Shown in pieces: positions 1 to 12,381 of a stretch of 64,000 bases of DNA. Origin of the DNA: Glandiceps talaboti (lineage: Eukaryota > Hemichordata > Enteropneusta > Spengelidae). The stretch lies in assembly GCF_964340395.1 (NCBI RefSeq), contig NC_135567.1, positions 6,639,399-6,703,398 of the forward strand, read 5' to 3'. Position 1 is the first letter of the stretch, and each line of letters begins with the position of its first letter. Below the pieces are notes generated by a model that saw nothing but the letters and a program-made list of their open reading frames with translations, was not told the DNA's origin and did not search any database. Both the position numbers and the translations under genes were made by a program.

Positions 1-345
1 GGTTAGAGTTAGGGTAGGGGACAGGATTGGGGATAGGGTTAGGGTTAGGGTAGGGGACAGGTTTGGGGATAGGGTTAGAGTTAGGGTAGGGGACAGGTTT
101 GGGGATAGGGTTAGAGTTAGGGTAGGGGACAGGTTTGGGGATAGGGTTAGAGTTAGGGTAGGGGACAGGTTTGGGGATAGGGTTAGAGTTAGGGTAGGGG
201 ACAGGTTTGGGGATAGGGTTAGGGTTAGTTTAGGGTTAGGGTTAGGGGTAAGGGTTGGAGGTTAGGTTAAGGGTTAGGGTTAGGGTTGAGGTTGGGGTTA
301 GGGTATGGTTAGGGTTAGGGTTAGAGGTAGGGTTAGGGGGCAGGG
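1..345. repeat. Degenerate telomere-like (TTAGGG) repeat with 36-bp higher-order unit
   Basis: Positions 1-216 are six copies of a 36-bp unit mixing TTAGGG-like hexamers with a TAGGGGACAGGTTTGGGG segment; copies differ by single bases. From 217 to about 345 the order breaks down into irregular GGTTAG variants. Pure TTAGGG runs are short, so this is a subtelomeric or interstitial derivative, not an active telomere end. Open reading frames across it exist only because the repeat lacks stops. Confidence 0.9.
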
Positions 346-1117
346 GTGTATGGCTAAACATGTACGTATACTCAATCAATAGTGTACTTGTATTTGGTTT
401 TGAGTCTTTACATTTGGTCAATTGTGTATGTCTATTTGGTCAATTGTGTTTTGTATTCAGTCAATTGTGTACTCAATTGGTAAATGTTGTACGTGTAATT
501 GGTCAATATTATACCGCTCACCGGTCATTTGGGTACGTGCTATGGAATTGTTTGACACGTATTTGGTCAATTGTGTACATGATTTTTATAATATTTTCAA
601 TATTTTTTTTATGAATATATAATTAGAGGGTTCTTGTTTTCCTGCTTTATTAACCGTATTTTCTACAAACTCAAGCCCTCAAATATTCTTTTGTGTGAAT
701 ACTTAAAAGTTATTTTTTTTATGTTTAAAGAGATAAGATAACTGTTTGATTATGTGTATGATTATTAATTATGAATTCATATTTATAGCTTTGTTTTGTT
801 ATGATAGCATGCCTGGAAGCGTAGATGTAGATATGTACAACATTGACCAAATAAAAGTCAATATTGACCGACTAAGTTAGCTAACCCTACCAGATCATAA
901 TTCTGCTAGGTTTAATGCTATTAATAGCTTTTTTTGAAATGCTTTTGTTTGTAAAATATACTATGACTCCTCTCACGTCCTCTCACGTCCAACCATACCC
1001 TTTGTTTGGCTGAATTCCTCCAATGAACAATCTTAATATATACCATCTCACACATACATGTTCTACACAATAAGAATAATTTTTATCAAAATGTGCTACA
1101 GTGCCCTTTTAAACACA
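346..1117. other. Non-coding AT-rich spacer with short repeats
   Basis: Positions 400-590 repeat a TTGGTCAATTGTGTA-like phrase about six times with spacing changes. The same phrase recurs near 38781, just before the second telomere-like tract, so it may be part of a subtelomeric family. No gene is seen in the rest. Confidence 0.5.
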
Positions 1118-2580
1118 GAACTGTCCTATATAAAGAGGATTATGGCTAATCTATGCAAATGTGGGAACTGTCCTATATAAAGAGGATTATGGTTAATCTA
1201 TGCAAATGTGGGAACTGTCCTATATAAAGAGGATTATGGCTAATCTATGCAAATGTGGGAACTGTCCTATATAAAGAGGATTATGGCTAATCTATGCAAA
1301 TGTGGAAACTGTCCTATATAAAGAGGATTATGGTTAATCTATGCAAATGTGGGAACTGTCCTATATAAAGAGGATTATGGTTAATCTATGCAAATGTGGG
1401 AACTGTCCTATATAAAGAGGATTATGGCTAATCTATGCAAATGTGGGAACTGTCCTATATAAAGAGGATTATGGCTAATCTATGCAAATGTGGGAACTGT
1501 CCTATATAAAGAGGATTATGGTTAATCTATGCAAATGTGGGAACTGTCCTATATAAAGAGGATTATGGTTAATCTATGCAAATGTGGGAACTGTCCTATA
1601 TAAAGAGGATTATGGCTAATCTATGCAAATGTGGGAACTGTCCTATATAAAGAGGATTATGGTTAATCTATGCAAATGTGGGAACTGTCCTATATAAAGA
1701 GGATTATGGCTAATCTATGCAAATGTGGGAACTGTCCTATATAAAGAGGATTATGGCTAATCTATGCAAATGTGGGAACTGTCCTATATAAAGAGGATTA
1801 TGGCTAATCTATGCAAATGTGGGAACTGCCCTATATAAAGAGGATTATGGTTAATCTATGCAAATGTGGGAACTGTCCTATATAAAGAGGATTATGGCTA
1901 ATCTATGCAAATGTGGGAACTGTCCTATATAAAGAGGATTATGGTTAATCTATGCAAATGTGGGAACTGTCCTATATAAAGAGGATTATGGTTAATCTAT
2001 GCAAATGTGGGAACTGCCCTATATAAAGAGGATTATGGCTAATCTATGCAAATGTGGGAACTGCCCTATATAAAGAGGATTATGGTTAATCTATGCAAAT
2101 GTGGGAACTGTCCTATATAAAGAGGATTATGGCTAATCTATGCAAATGTGGGAACTGCCCTATATAAAGAGGATTATGGTTAATCTATGCAAATGTGGGA
2201 ACTGCCCTATATAAAGAGGATTATGGTTAATCTATGCAAATGTGGGAACTGCCCTATATAAAGAGGATTATGGCTAATCTATGCAAATGTGGGAACTGTC
2301 CTATATAAAGAGAATTATGGCTAATCTATGCAAATGTGGGAACTGTCCTATATATAAAGAGGATTATGGCTAATCTATGCAAATGTGGGAACTGCCCTAT
2401 ATAAAGAGGATTATGGCTAATCTATGCAAATGTGGGAACTGTCCTATATAAAGAGGATTATGGCTAATCTATGCAAATGTGGGAACTGTCCTATATAAAG
2501 AGGATTATGGCTAATCTATGCAAATGTGGGAACTGCCCTATATAAAGAGGATTATGGCTAATCTATGCAAATGTGGGAAA
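1118..2580 (+). repeat. 47-bp satellite, about 31 tandem copies
   Basis: A head-to-tail array of a 47-bp unit with only a few variable positions, mainly GTCC/GCCC and GGCTAA/GGTTAA. One copy near 2345 has a 2-bp insertion in its TATA-like part. Each unit contains TATATAAAG, GGATTA, ATGCAAAT and TGTGGGAA, which match the TATA box, Otx/bicoid core, octamer and CSL/Su(H) site. There is no coding frame. The homogeneity suggests recent amplification or gene conversion. Confidence 0.95.
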
Positions 2581-3139
2581 TTCAAACTGCTGTACAGAGC
2601 ACTAGCTTCTGGGTCTTGTTTTCAGCATTTTTTCTGTGTTCTGAGAAATACCGTCACAGGTCATGTATCACGTACAAATTGTTTATGAATGTCGTAGGAT
2701 GGTAACTTGATACAAAAATTAGTTGAAAAGCAATCTGCTTGTTTCATACAATGAAAAAAAAACTTTCAAAATGAGACAAATTCAACTGCAAACAGCTGTT
2801 TAGATTGTGTAGCTCTCAGGATTATTCAAATATGCGGCATTTGCATGTGAACAACCCAGATAGTGAATGTTTATATTTTTGGTGATTACTTGCCAGTGAG
2901 TCATAGGGTATACTTTGGTCTATCTACTATCCAGATATATCCATACATGTAGTTTGGTTGAAGTCTATTGCCCCGAGGATATAACATATACCACCTAACA
3001 TGTACATGTCATGTTGAAAAATAATGGGCCCTCCCGCCCCAAAAAATTGAACCCGCCCTAGCGATGGTCCAACTTGATGACCATATATAGATATTTCTAC
3101 AAGTGTGGGAAAAGAAATTCACAAAAATGTTGAAAATTA
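2581..3139. other. Non-coding spacer
   Basis: Unique-looking AT-rich sequence between the 47-bp satellite and the AGGTCA-rich array. No gene, RNA or clear repeat is seen. Confidence 0.4.
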
Positions 3140-5885
3140 TGACCTATCTACCTTCACCTATAGTAGGTGACATAGTACAGGCTAAAGATTTGATCCCAAA
3201 AAATTAACTAACATGGCCTTGTTGGGCCATCTAAGGGTCATGAGGTCAAAGTTCATTAAGTGCTGGGTCAAAGGTACCAATTTCGGTTCAGAGGTCAGAG
3301 GTAAACTATAAATGGCAAACACCTTTGCATAGGTATATGTCATGGAAACAACGCAAATGTCAAAGGTCAAATCAAGGTCATGACCCTATAGGGCACTTAT
3401 GGTAGTGTATTATGACATCACTTGAGGTCAGGTCAGGTATGTCAAAGTTCACATTGGTGAAGTATATATGTCTAAGATTTGACCCAAAAATTTAAACTAA
3501 TGTGGTCATGTTGGGTCATGTAGGGGTCATGAGGTCAAAGGTCATAAAGTGCTGGGTCAAATGTATCTAACCCTAACCCTAACATAAGTTCTACTGAGTG
3601 ATGCCAATTTGCTATGTAAAGTTGTCAAATTGACTATTACATGGTTTTCTATGGGGGTCAAAGGTCATCCATGTATGCATTTTTTTTTGAATTTTATGTA
3701 ATTTTTTGTGTTTGGTTACTCATATAACATATATCTAAATGTAAGAGAAGTTGCATGAATGTAGGACTACCAGAATTATGATTTTAGAATTTAGCTGCAA
3801 AATTTAAATGTTTAACATGTATTTTTACATAGGAAACTATGAATAATTTTTAAAATGAGGAAAATCATAAAATATCATGCACTTTTTTATATTTTATTAC
3901 TTATATGGGGTGACATGACTCACTCTAAAAGTTTAATGTTCAAATGTTTTTAGGAAATATGTTTTCTGGGGATTAAAATTGGAAAAATTACATATACATT
4001 GCTGTCGATGGGAACCTATTAATGCTCACCTATACAATGTATTTATTTTTTAATTAGATGGATATTATTCAAGTGAAGGTGATATTCCAATAGAGCACGT
4101 AATGTTGTACTTAGATATCTTGTTCTTTTATGTTCAAGTACTCTACAGTTTTTTTTTTTAGGAATTTATTTAATTATTTGTATTTGACGCATTTACCCCT
4201 ATGCTTAACACATGATTATTGGGGTAGAGGTAACACATCACACAGTATTAAGCTTTCCAATTGAGAACCCCTGGGACTAGAGTAAATCTTTGACCTGTTT
4301 CAGATACCTCTAATCCTCCTCTATCCCACAATGAACTGCATTTGGTGATTGGATCAAATAAGACGATACAGGAAGCAAAAAGCAAATGTATACCAGTGAA
4401 AAAACCCAAATCATGAATTCCACGGTGACTATCACAACCATTCCCTTTTCCCATTTCCCTTTAGGACTACAACCAAATTAACTATCGCTTGTACTGATAG
4501 CTTGACATGTCTACAAATTAAAATGGACGACCAGGGGTCAAAGGTCATACAGTTCCAGTATGAACTACAAAATTATTATCTGAAGTCATGAGTATGTACC
4601 ACCAGACGTAATGGTGGTACAACCAAGTTACAACTAATTTTAGATACCTTGACCTGTCCACTATCTACAACTAAAGTTTTAGGGTGATAGGTCAAATGTT
4701 AACAAAATGGCGACTGTCCAAAGAAAGCATACATTCACTCATATAGGTGGTTTTTAGTGAACAATTCCCTTATTTTGGGCGGATCCCATCTCACAACCCC
4801 TGAAGCTAGGACCAAAGTGAAATTTTGGAAACCTTGACATGTCTACTATTACCAATGAACGCCATTTAGTGAAATTCCAATTGTTAAAGAAATGGGATTT
4901 TTTTTTAAATAAGCATGTTTTTATCCTATGGCAATATTCGTACTTGTAGAATTTTGGGTTTGCAAAATATACCCTAACTTTAGCAAGGCACTCATGGTAG
5001 TGTATCATGACATAATTTGAGATCAGGTCAGGTATTTCAAAGTTCACGACCACATATGTCCTATCACACTACACATTTAGTAGGTGACAGTATAGGCCAA
5101 AGATTTGACCCCAAAATGTTAACTAATATTGCCATGTTGGGTCATGTGAGGGTCATGAAGTCAAAGTTCATTAAGTGATAGGCCAAAGGTACCAATTTGG
5201 TTTCAAAGGTCAGAGGTCAAAATTGGATGGCACACATCTTTGCATAGGTATATGCCATTGACACAACGAAAAGGTCAAAGGTCACATCAAGGTCATGAAC
5301 CTGTAACCTGAAACTCATGGTAGTGTATTTTAACATCACTCGCGGTCAGGTCAGGTATGTCAAAGTTCACGGAAAAATTGGTGAATTATATATGCCTAAG
5401 ATTTGACCCAAAAATGTTAACTAATATTGCCATTTTGGGTCATGTGAGGGTCATGAAGTCAAAGTTCATTAAGTGATAGGCCAAAGGTTTCAAAGGTCAG
5501 AGGTCAAAATTGGATGGCACACATCTTTGCATAGGTATATGCCATTGACACAACGAAAAGGTCAAAGGTCACATCAAGGTCATGAACCTGTAACCTGAAA
5601 CTCATGGTAGTGTATTTTAACACCACTCGCGGTCAGGTCAGGTATGTCAAAGTTCATCGCCACATTGGTGAATTATATATGCCTAAGATTTGACCCCAAA
5701 ATGTTAACTATATGGCCATGTTGAGTCATGTAGGGATCTTGAGGTCAAAGTTCATTAAGTGCTGGGTCACAGGTACCAATTTGGGTTCAGAGGTCATAGT
5801 TAGATGGTACATACATATGCATAGGTATATGCCATTGACACAAAACAAAGGTCAAATCAAGGTCATGACCCTATAGGGCACTCAT
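3140..5885. repeat. AGGTCA-rich tandem array, left half
   Basis: This is one long unit plus several roughly 280-325 bp sub-repeats. The sub-repeats share a landmark (CATGGTAGTGTAT-like) at about 3396, 4988, 5312, 5603 and 5884. The long unit carries, in order, CTAACCCTAACCCTAAC (3571), a poly-T stretch (4147), AATTGAGAACCCCTGGG (4257) and GGGCGGATCCCATCT (4778). The same order recurs three times at 31902-37690. Short ORFs here recur as copies of the repeat and are not genes. The array stops abruptly at 5885 because a DNA transposon is inserted. Confidence 0.9.
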
Positions 5886-5946
5886 AAGCCACTACGCAAA
5901 TACAACCATCTTTGTTGTGAGCAATGCATTGTGGGGACTTTTTGAG
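5886..5946 (+). repeat. Left terminal inverted repeat of the ISL2EU-type element
   Basis: About 61 bp matching the reverse complement of 31841-31901. It is identical over roughly 38 bp (from CCATCTTTGTTG to ACTTTTTGAG), with several mismatches in the outer 23 bp. Confidence 0.88.
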
Positions 5947-6041
5947 AAATTCGAAAATAGCGCCACAGTCGACTGTACCGGCGAATGTAAATAAACAAAA
6001 GATGTAGGTTATTTGGATACGCTATTTTTTTTTCCTGAACT

Positions 6042-6987
6042 ATGCCGACCAACAGGCGATGTGCCGTATTTGGATGTACAAATGATGGAAGGTACCCTAA
6101 TAAGTAAGTCTGAACTCAAAATATCGAATGGTTCTTATCTTTTTCGTTAGAATTCACACTCATTCACAGCTATCTTCAGGTGAATTTTCAGTATGGCAGC
6201 AGACGAAAATATGAACTTCCGTGGTCAGCAGAACTGAACTGAAGGTTTTTTCTCACAAACAAACAAATATTTCAAAATAATTGTAAACGAAAAGTGTAAA
6301 TATGTGTTTCTACAAAATCGACACAGAAATTTAACCATTATTTAAAAAAAAAAAAGAGAGAGAAAGCAAACGCTATCTCGTTACTGTCGTTGATGTTTTG
6401 CTAATGAATACCGATTTCCTTATGTGTGATTTTCTGTTACCCTTAGGCTAGCACAGAAACAATGAAAACGAAATAAACCCCCTTTTTACATTGGTTAATA
6501 AAAATTCCCCTTCTCTCCAGAATTATTGTTATGCCTCATGTTCAAAAGTTGAGATTTCATGGATGCAAACCACAATACTACAGGAGATGGACCAGGCTAT
6601 TGAATTTGGAGGGGAAGGTAGTTGGGGAAAACACCAAAGTTTGCAGTAACCATTTTAGGTAAGAACCATTTTTCCATTATAGTTAATCATTACGTTTCGG
6701 AAGCTTCACAACGACTTTCCTAGAAAGCTATTAAGTTATCCATCCATCCTAACTGAAGTGTATGTGGTGTCATTGAAATCTAGTGTTTTCTATTGTGTTT
6801 ATATATCAGTAGTAAACAAATCCTACCAAAATCTTTAAAAATGCAGAATCTTGTAGTAATTTGGCTAAATCTATATTTATTTGATCAATTACAGATATGG
6901 GAAACCTCTTCATGGGGATCCCCATCCAACACTGTATTTGAAGTATAATACAAAGACTGAAACTGAAAGGAAGCGACGTGTATAGAG
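6042..6987 (+). pseudogene. ISL2EU transposase, 5' exons: THAP DNA-binding domain
   Basis: Three exons can be read: 6042-6103, 6521-6658 and 6895-6987, with GT..AG introns and matching phases. The start is the ATG at 6042. The translation has the C2CH THAP signature: CAVFGC near residue 7, a central W in RRWTRLL, CSNHF, then YGKPLH and HPTLYL. THAP domains bind the transposon ends. The reading frame meets a TAG at 6985-6987. Lysine/arginine-rich coding-like sequence continues in another frame up to about 7080, so a frameshift or missed intron is likely. A 20-kb element then interrupts the gene, and the catalytic part resumes at 27306. It cannot make a full transposase as it stands. Confidence 0.8.
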
Positions 6988-7083
6988 AGATGTGATAATA
7001 CAGAACCAAAACCAAAAAGACGAAGAATTACACAGGCAATGAAAGTGGATCATGACCATAATTTCTTCTCTCCATTCACTAGT

Positions 7084-7337
7084 AGGGATTTTAGTACAGA
7101 ATACGTCATTTTCCGTACTATAGTTCAGATTGAGTTCAATTCTGTACTTTTATGCTGATGAGGTGGACGTTTCTGTACTTTCCCATTAGCGCCTGTCTAA
7201 TCGGATTATACTCGATCTGAAAAATAGTTCAGATTGCGAGTCGGAAGTGATTTAAATACATTTGCATTTAGTTCAGAATATATTCATGAGTTCACCCCGA
7301 TAACCGGGCAGTAAACAAATGAATATTCAAATCTATC
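7084..7337 (+). repeat. Left terminal inverted repeat of the 20-kb element
   Basis: It matches the reverse complement of 27046-27299 with only one mismatch noticed (AAATAC versus GAATAC near 7256). It contains TAGTTCAGA at 7121, 7225 and 7269, a variant TAGTACAGA at 7092, and inverted TTCTGTAC copies near 7140 and 7169. These are plausible recombinase-binding repeats. Confidence 0.92.
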
Positions 7338-7559
7338 TCGCTTGCATGTGATTCAAGGCGTGTACACTAGTTAGTTAGTTGTCTGTGTTTGACCACATGA
7401 AGGCGGAGGGGAGGGTGCAGAAGAAAAGGGTTACACACATGTATGATATGATGAGAGCTACATTTAATGTACATGTCAGTTGACATGTACATATATACGA
7501 ACTGACATGTATACGTACATGTACAACTACGCTAGCATGTAAACGTTAGCAAAAATTCT

Positions 7560-7610
7560 TACTACTACCCCAGACCACTAAAATACTAGAGTGGTCTGAG
7601 CTACTACTAC
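7560..7610. mobile_element. Small foldback insertion with TACTACTAC direct repeats
   Basis: Arms CAGACCACT and AGTGGTCTG surround a 10-nt loop. The 33-bp insert is flanked by the 9-mer TACTACTAC at 7560-7568 and 7602-7610. The flanking repeat is itself low-complexity, so this is the weakest of the clear cases. Confidence 0.45.
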
Positions 7611-7753
7611 TTGCAAAAAGTATTTACAAGCATTTCCATGTAGGTCAATGAAATATCACCTATGTGGGTTATACTTCAATAGTCGGTCAAACAGCGTAAA
7701 GGTCTACATTCTACAATGATAAATACATTCGATGTTAGTCAAAGAGGACAACA

Positions 7754-7945
7754 ATGACAGACATGATTGTTCAAATCGATGCGACCGAAGATGAATTCAC
7801 GGTGTATATTTGGTGGCGTCGCCGTTGAATTGATGATGATGACGACTCGTCCGACCCAGACGGTTCTGGTCCAGTTTCAAGTGAAAGTCAGAATTATCAC
7901 GGTGCCATTGATTATACTAACTGTGATGAAACTCGCCCACTCTAG
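7754..7945 (+). pseudogene. Possible small acidic ORF with one in-frame TGA
   Basis: From an ATG in good context at 7754 (AACAATGA), the frame runs 24 codons to a TGA at 7826-7828. It then continues as a strongly acidic, hydrophilic stretch (IDDDDDSSDPDGSG) to a TAG at 7943-7945. The composition after the stop looks like real coding sequence, and the TGA could derive from CGA by CpG decay. It could be a first exon of the Cys-rich gene ending at 13442, but no splice link is proven. I do not recognise the protein. Confidence 0.25.
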
Positions 7946-10900
7946 TCTCTATGACTTCATTAGCCCCAAAATGCAAGAACATAATAATGGTATTGTAAAT
8001 CGAAGTTCATGCCTGCTCTGACTGTCGCCTGTTTTTAGTTTTCTTACATTTTATACAATTTTAAATTGTTAGCTTTGTATTTCCTGCATTAATGTTGAAA
8101 ACTGGTCTTTTTACTGTGCGTCTGCAATGCGCAGGTAAAATAGTGTGTTAATCTAGCATCGTGAGTACGCGCTCGCTTATGGTTTTGCATACCTTGGACT
8201 GCCTGTCGTTCAGCATTGTTTTAGCCTACTTCTAAAGGAAAATGGTCTGTAAAGGGACTGCTTTAGTTGTCACAGTGCCGTTGTGGATTTATAAATCGAT
8301 TTATGACAAGTGAGTCTACCTATTTTTTTCCGACTCACTCAGTCAAGGAGTGCGATACACCAATCACCGTGTATTTAGCTTTGTATACAGTGTATGGATA
8401 ATAGCAAGTTTCGGGACTGAACAATCATAAATTGTTGGTTAGACTTATTTTTTTATTCAATGTAATCTGGGTTGATTAGGAATTTTCAGATATCAGGATT
8501 TAAACCTCGGATTTTAACTCGGAAAGGCTATATTTTTTGCCTGTCAGAATTATATTAGTAGAACTCTCACCAACGTTCCCAATGTGAAGTGATCTGAAAG
8601 TTGGTGAGAGGTCCTCACGTTGGATTGCAGAACTGCATGTTCTTGCCGAGAAGATAAAGAGGTGTAGTAATTATGGTTTAAAACTGACTTTTACAAACTG
8701 TGTATCGGATTTAACTGGGTACGCCAGTCGTCTAGGGTCTATGATTTTATGCTGTGGATGAATGTGGCACTTTGATCTGAACCTCAGACCACTATAATAG
8801 GAACAGACTAGAATCGCTTTTTGTTTTAGGTGTGAATGCGGCTGGGGCTCTAAACATCTCTTCACTGTCATGCATGGTTACCCTTCAAGCCTGCTTCAAG
8901 CCGAACGTTGTGCAAAACGATACTTCGTGTCTTTACGTTTTTTTTGCAATTGTGTTTTAGTGGCCTGAGTCTGAACAAGTGTTCATACAGTACAGCAAAG
9001 TCCCACCAACAAAATACATAGCAATAGATGCAGGGAAACCTCAGTATGGGCGACGGTGAAATCATGGTGTTAATTCTAAAACTTTTGAAAGCAAGAACAT
9101 ATTTTTGTGCAACTTTTGTATTAAAAGCATACCCTTCCAATTCAAGGACAACGATTTTGTTCAGAAATGGTGGTAGGACTATAATCCTTCCTACCTCCTT
9201 CCTTCCTACCTCCATAGTTCAAAACCGCTGATCGTAACTGCATGGTACAGCGCATCTACATTTATTTCTGAGTTACGCCGAGGGCATTATTTGATAATAT
9301 TCGTCCCTGTATTAGATCTTGTATAGTCATAATATTACAAAGATATGTGATTGTTGTGATCATTTCATTTGCTCATTATGTATTCAAGTGTAGTCAAATT
9401 TTCTTAGGTGTATGAGCAACTTTACTTCACCAATAAATTCTACTTTCTCACGAGTATTGTAAAATAACATGGCTATAATATGATACTACACAGCACGTTT
9501 TAGACGTATTTGCATATCAATGTCATCTTCAAATTTTCTTGAAGAATTCTTCATCCAGATACTCTAACATACCTGCACACCAAATGTCAGCCCATTCAAT
9601 CGATTAGTTTTGAGGCTGTCATTCATTTTTACTTTGAATTCTTTTATTTACAAAACAAATGACAGTTTTTGACCCCAAAAATGACCAAAAACAGAAAATT
9701 GAAAATATCTTGCTGTCATAAACAAATATGAATAGACTTCTCGATAAAATTTCATTTACTCATTGGGAACGTCGAACGTACAATGTCAAAAAGTCGCACT
9801 GGCGCAAAGTATCATGGGAAAACTTTCTTTGGCACACCTCACTTAGGAAATATAGCCGCAACAAAAAAGTTAATACTGGGATCATGTCTTTTTAAATTTA
9901 GCCTTTACCTTATAGAATAGAAGTATCAAAAGTGTATGCACTAACAAGTATCTGTGGTTTGTGCAAACATGCCAAATCGCTGATGATTGTTAAACAACAA
10001 AACTTTGCATACCATTGTCATTAATAATTCTACGTTTTACTTATGAATCAGTTCTAAACACTTACGATTGAAATGATCGTCAATGATACGCTGATTTGTA
10101 GTTGAGGGTAATTAAAAATATTTTACAATGACGATTTCGACCATTAGCCGATGGAGGTGACCCCAACCAAACCTGTCAAAAGATGTAAACTTGCACACTT
10201 TTTTTGTGTCAATATGTCTGTTCTGGTCAGTCTGCTTTGGGAATTTATGGTACATTCACTGTCGCAGTTTTCAGCCAGGGTCACGTTATTCGACGATTAC
10301 TATTTGGATAAACACTGCAAAAAAGTAACACCCGTCATTGTTGCTTAGACATTTTCCTAGGGTCTTTTTCAACAGGATTTATAGTAAGAAGTAACTTTGT
10401 TGATGGTGTAGTCACTGAATTTATAACCCTACATCGATGACTTAGTAATTGAACACGCAAATTAATTATCATGAACACTGATCTACTACCGATCCGTCCC
10501 TGGGATTCGATCACAATTCATGGCGCCGCTTGCCAGTCCATGTCTTGGTCACGCAAACGTGAACACTCTGATATCTGAAACACTTCTTTGCTCCAGATAC
10601 GCACCTTTTTTTCATGGAAAATGTCATATAGTTTGAAGTATGCTGGGAGAAAATATTAATGAGATATTTGTAGATTTAAATAAGAGTGAAATGATAGTCA
10701 AGTGATTTTGAACCATCTCCGTGTATTTTGCTTTAGCGAAAACACTGACAACTACTAGTATGTGATCGCCGATATTAGTTCTCGCAAAACCGATATACCA
10801 CAACATTAGTGTTGAATCTTTTGTACGAATGCCCGAGCATGACAATATATCCGAAGAAAACAGCGAGGGTTGTTGGCTGAGCCGGTATCCGAAAATCAAA

Positions 10901-11795
10901 TAAAGTCTGTTTGAAAACTGCGACTGTGAGTGTATAGTTGATGATTCAAGGACGATTGCCCATTAAAGACACATCGGTTTGTTCATGGAGGTAGAAAAGA
11001 CGTGTTCCTACCTACATGGTTTGTTCAAAAATGGAGGTAGGCTACCTCGAATATTCAATGTTATCAGTTTTGAATCTGTGTTGCTATTGTTGACCATTAC
11101 TCACATACCAGTCCCTCACCCTCTTAGAAGTACAACTGCGAAACTTCAAAGATTATCTACAAGGTTGTGAACTTCGTAGCAAGCAAGGTGGGGGTTATAG
11201 GAAGGTGTCACCTCTTTGACACTTACAATGTGGTGATTGTTAACTGCCCTCACTTCGTTTTATATTGTCATTTTTTTAGCTTTAAGTTGCCGACATACCA
11301 CCTTCCATGCAAAGATGACATTCTGTTTTTAACAAAACCAATAGGTAGAGGTATTATTTGTATTTTTTGTATCGCGTTTCAGCGATACCAATTTTACTGA
11401 AGTGCAAATTGGTCATTAGCTGAAATTTTCACACAGCAATCTATTTAAATCCTACCGGCATAAGTATTGCAGTGTTGTTGTGTTAGTTGTCTGTGGTTTT
11501 TGCGTAGTAGAAAGTAACAGCACTACGTCCTCTTTGTCCTACATTATCGGCCTGCAAAAGGCATTTCAAGTTCAATTATTTCAACTTCTTCTTTGTATAG
11601 TGGGTAATGTCAATCAAGGTATGGGTTTATTGATTTCTGTTCATTTCTTGCCACCTGCGAAGGGGTCACGTGAGAATCACTTTTGACAATGCACATTGCT
11701 TGTCCTTACGCCAGGGCACAGTCTTAGTGGTAGAAAAGCAGTAGAGTATGACAGTTAATACAATTAATACCATATACAATTAATTTGTAGGTGAG

Positions 11796-11846
11796 GTTGC
11801 GACCATGGAAGTATAACCCATGGGTTATACTTCCATGTTGCGACCA
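11796..11846. mobile_element. Perfect palindromic mini-insertion with 9-10 bp direct repeats
   Basis: A 34-bp perfect palindrome (half-site CATGGAAGTATAACCCA) at 11804-11837 is bordered by GTTGCGACCA at 11796-11805 and 11837-11846. This fits a tiny insertion of about 31 bp that duplicated its target. Related half-sites (GGAAGTATAAC) occur near 7670, 16259 and 20252. Confidence 0.65.
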
Positions 11847-12130
11847 AGTAGGGAAAAATGTCAGTCATTACCAGTGAATGGCTCACACCTAAACGACTAC
11901 AAACGTTTGTCGAGACTTAAAGGCCCGTATTTCAATCCCGGGTCACCGCATTAGGGACTACTCCACCCAGTACACAGCGTCTTATCTGAGCGGATTACAT
12001 GTAACACTCACGTCACCGTGTCCACATATCAATGACAACGATCAAACATTTACTAATCCTGTTATGACAGTCACTGTTTCTGCCTGAACCAAAATCATTT
12101 ATAGTAACAACGGACATCGGAATCATTTCA

Positions 12131-12375
12131 CTGCGTTGCTAGTCGTTGTGATACTCGAACTGTATTATGTACAGGCTCGCAACGAAACGGCCATATACAC
12201 ATTGAGCTTGAAAGTTCGGCCGACACAGTATACAGCGACTGTGCAGTGTGCGTATTATACCATAGACAATGGATGGCAGTTGTCTACTGCATATAACACT
12301 TTTGACTCGACAGAGGTGGTAATTTTGTTTCATTGTAATGTGTCATAATTATGTAACACATATAGTTTTATAAAT
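12131..12375 (+). other. Weak ORF candidate followed by AATAAA
   Basis: An ORF from 12136 to 12348 (70 codons) is followed by AATAAA at about 12372. I do not recognise the product, a reverse-strand ORF of similar size overlaps, and coding is unproven. Confidence 0.15.
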
Positions 12376-12381
12376 AAAAGA

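Larger units (their letters stand above)
7338..12130. other. Interior of the 20-kb element, mostly non-coding
   Basis: No recognisable protein gene apart from the weak candidate at 7754. A hairpin with 11-bp arms (CTCTCACCAAC and its complement) lies at 8574-8616. A stretch at 9530-9790 has the style of a dispersed repeat found elsewhere in the window (phrases like GCATATCAATG and CAATCGATTAGTTTTG). GGAGGTAGG-like motifs recur at 9175-9210 and 10986-11045. ORFs of 60-115 codons here overlap on both strands and look random. Confidence 0.4.

Noticed and set aside
1-345. True chromosome end
   Set aside because: Pure TTAGGG runs are too short and the 36-bp higher-order unit is not a functional telomere; it is treated as a subtelomeric or interstitial repeat.
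1118-2580. CRISPR-like array of regular repeats
   Set aside because: The units are directly adjacent with no unique spacers, and the context is animal DNA. It is a satellite.
8671-9215. Two adjoining minus-strand ORFs (66 and 115 codons)
   Set aside because: No known motif; the overlap with a plus-strand ORF and simple GGAGGTAGG sequence suggests chance.
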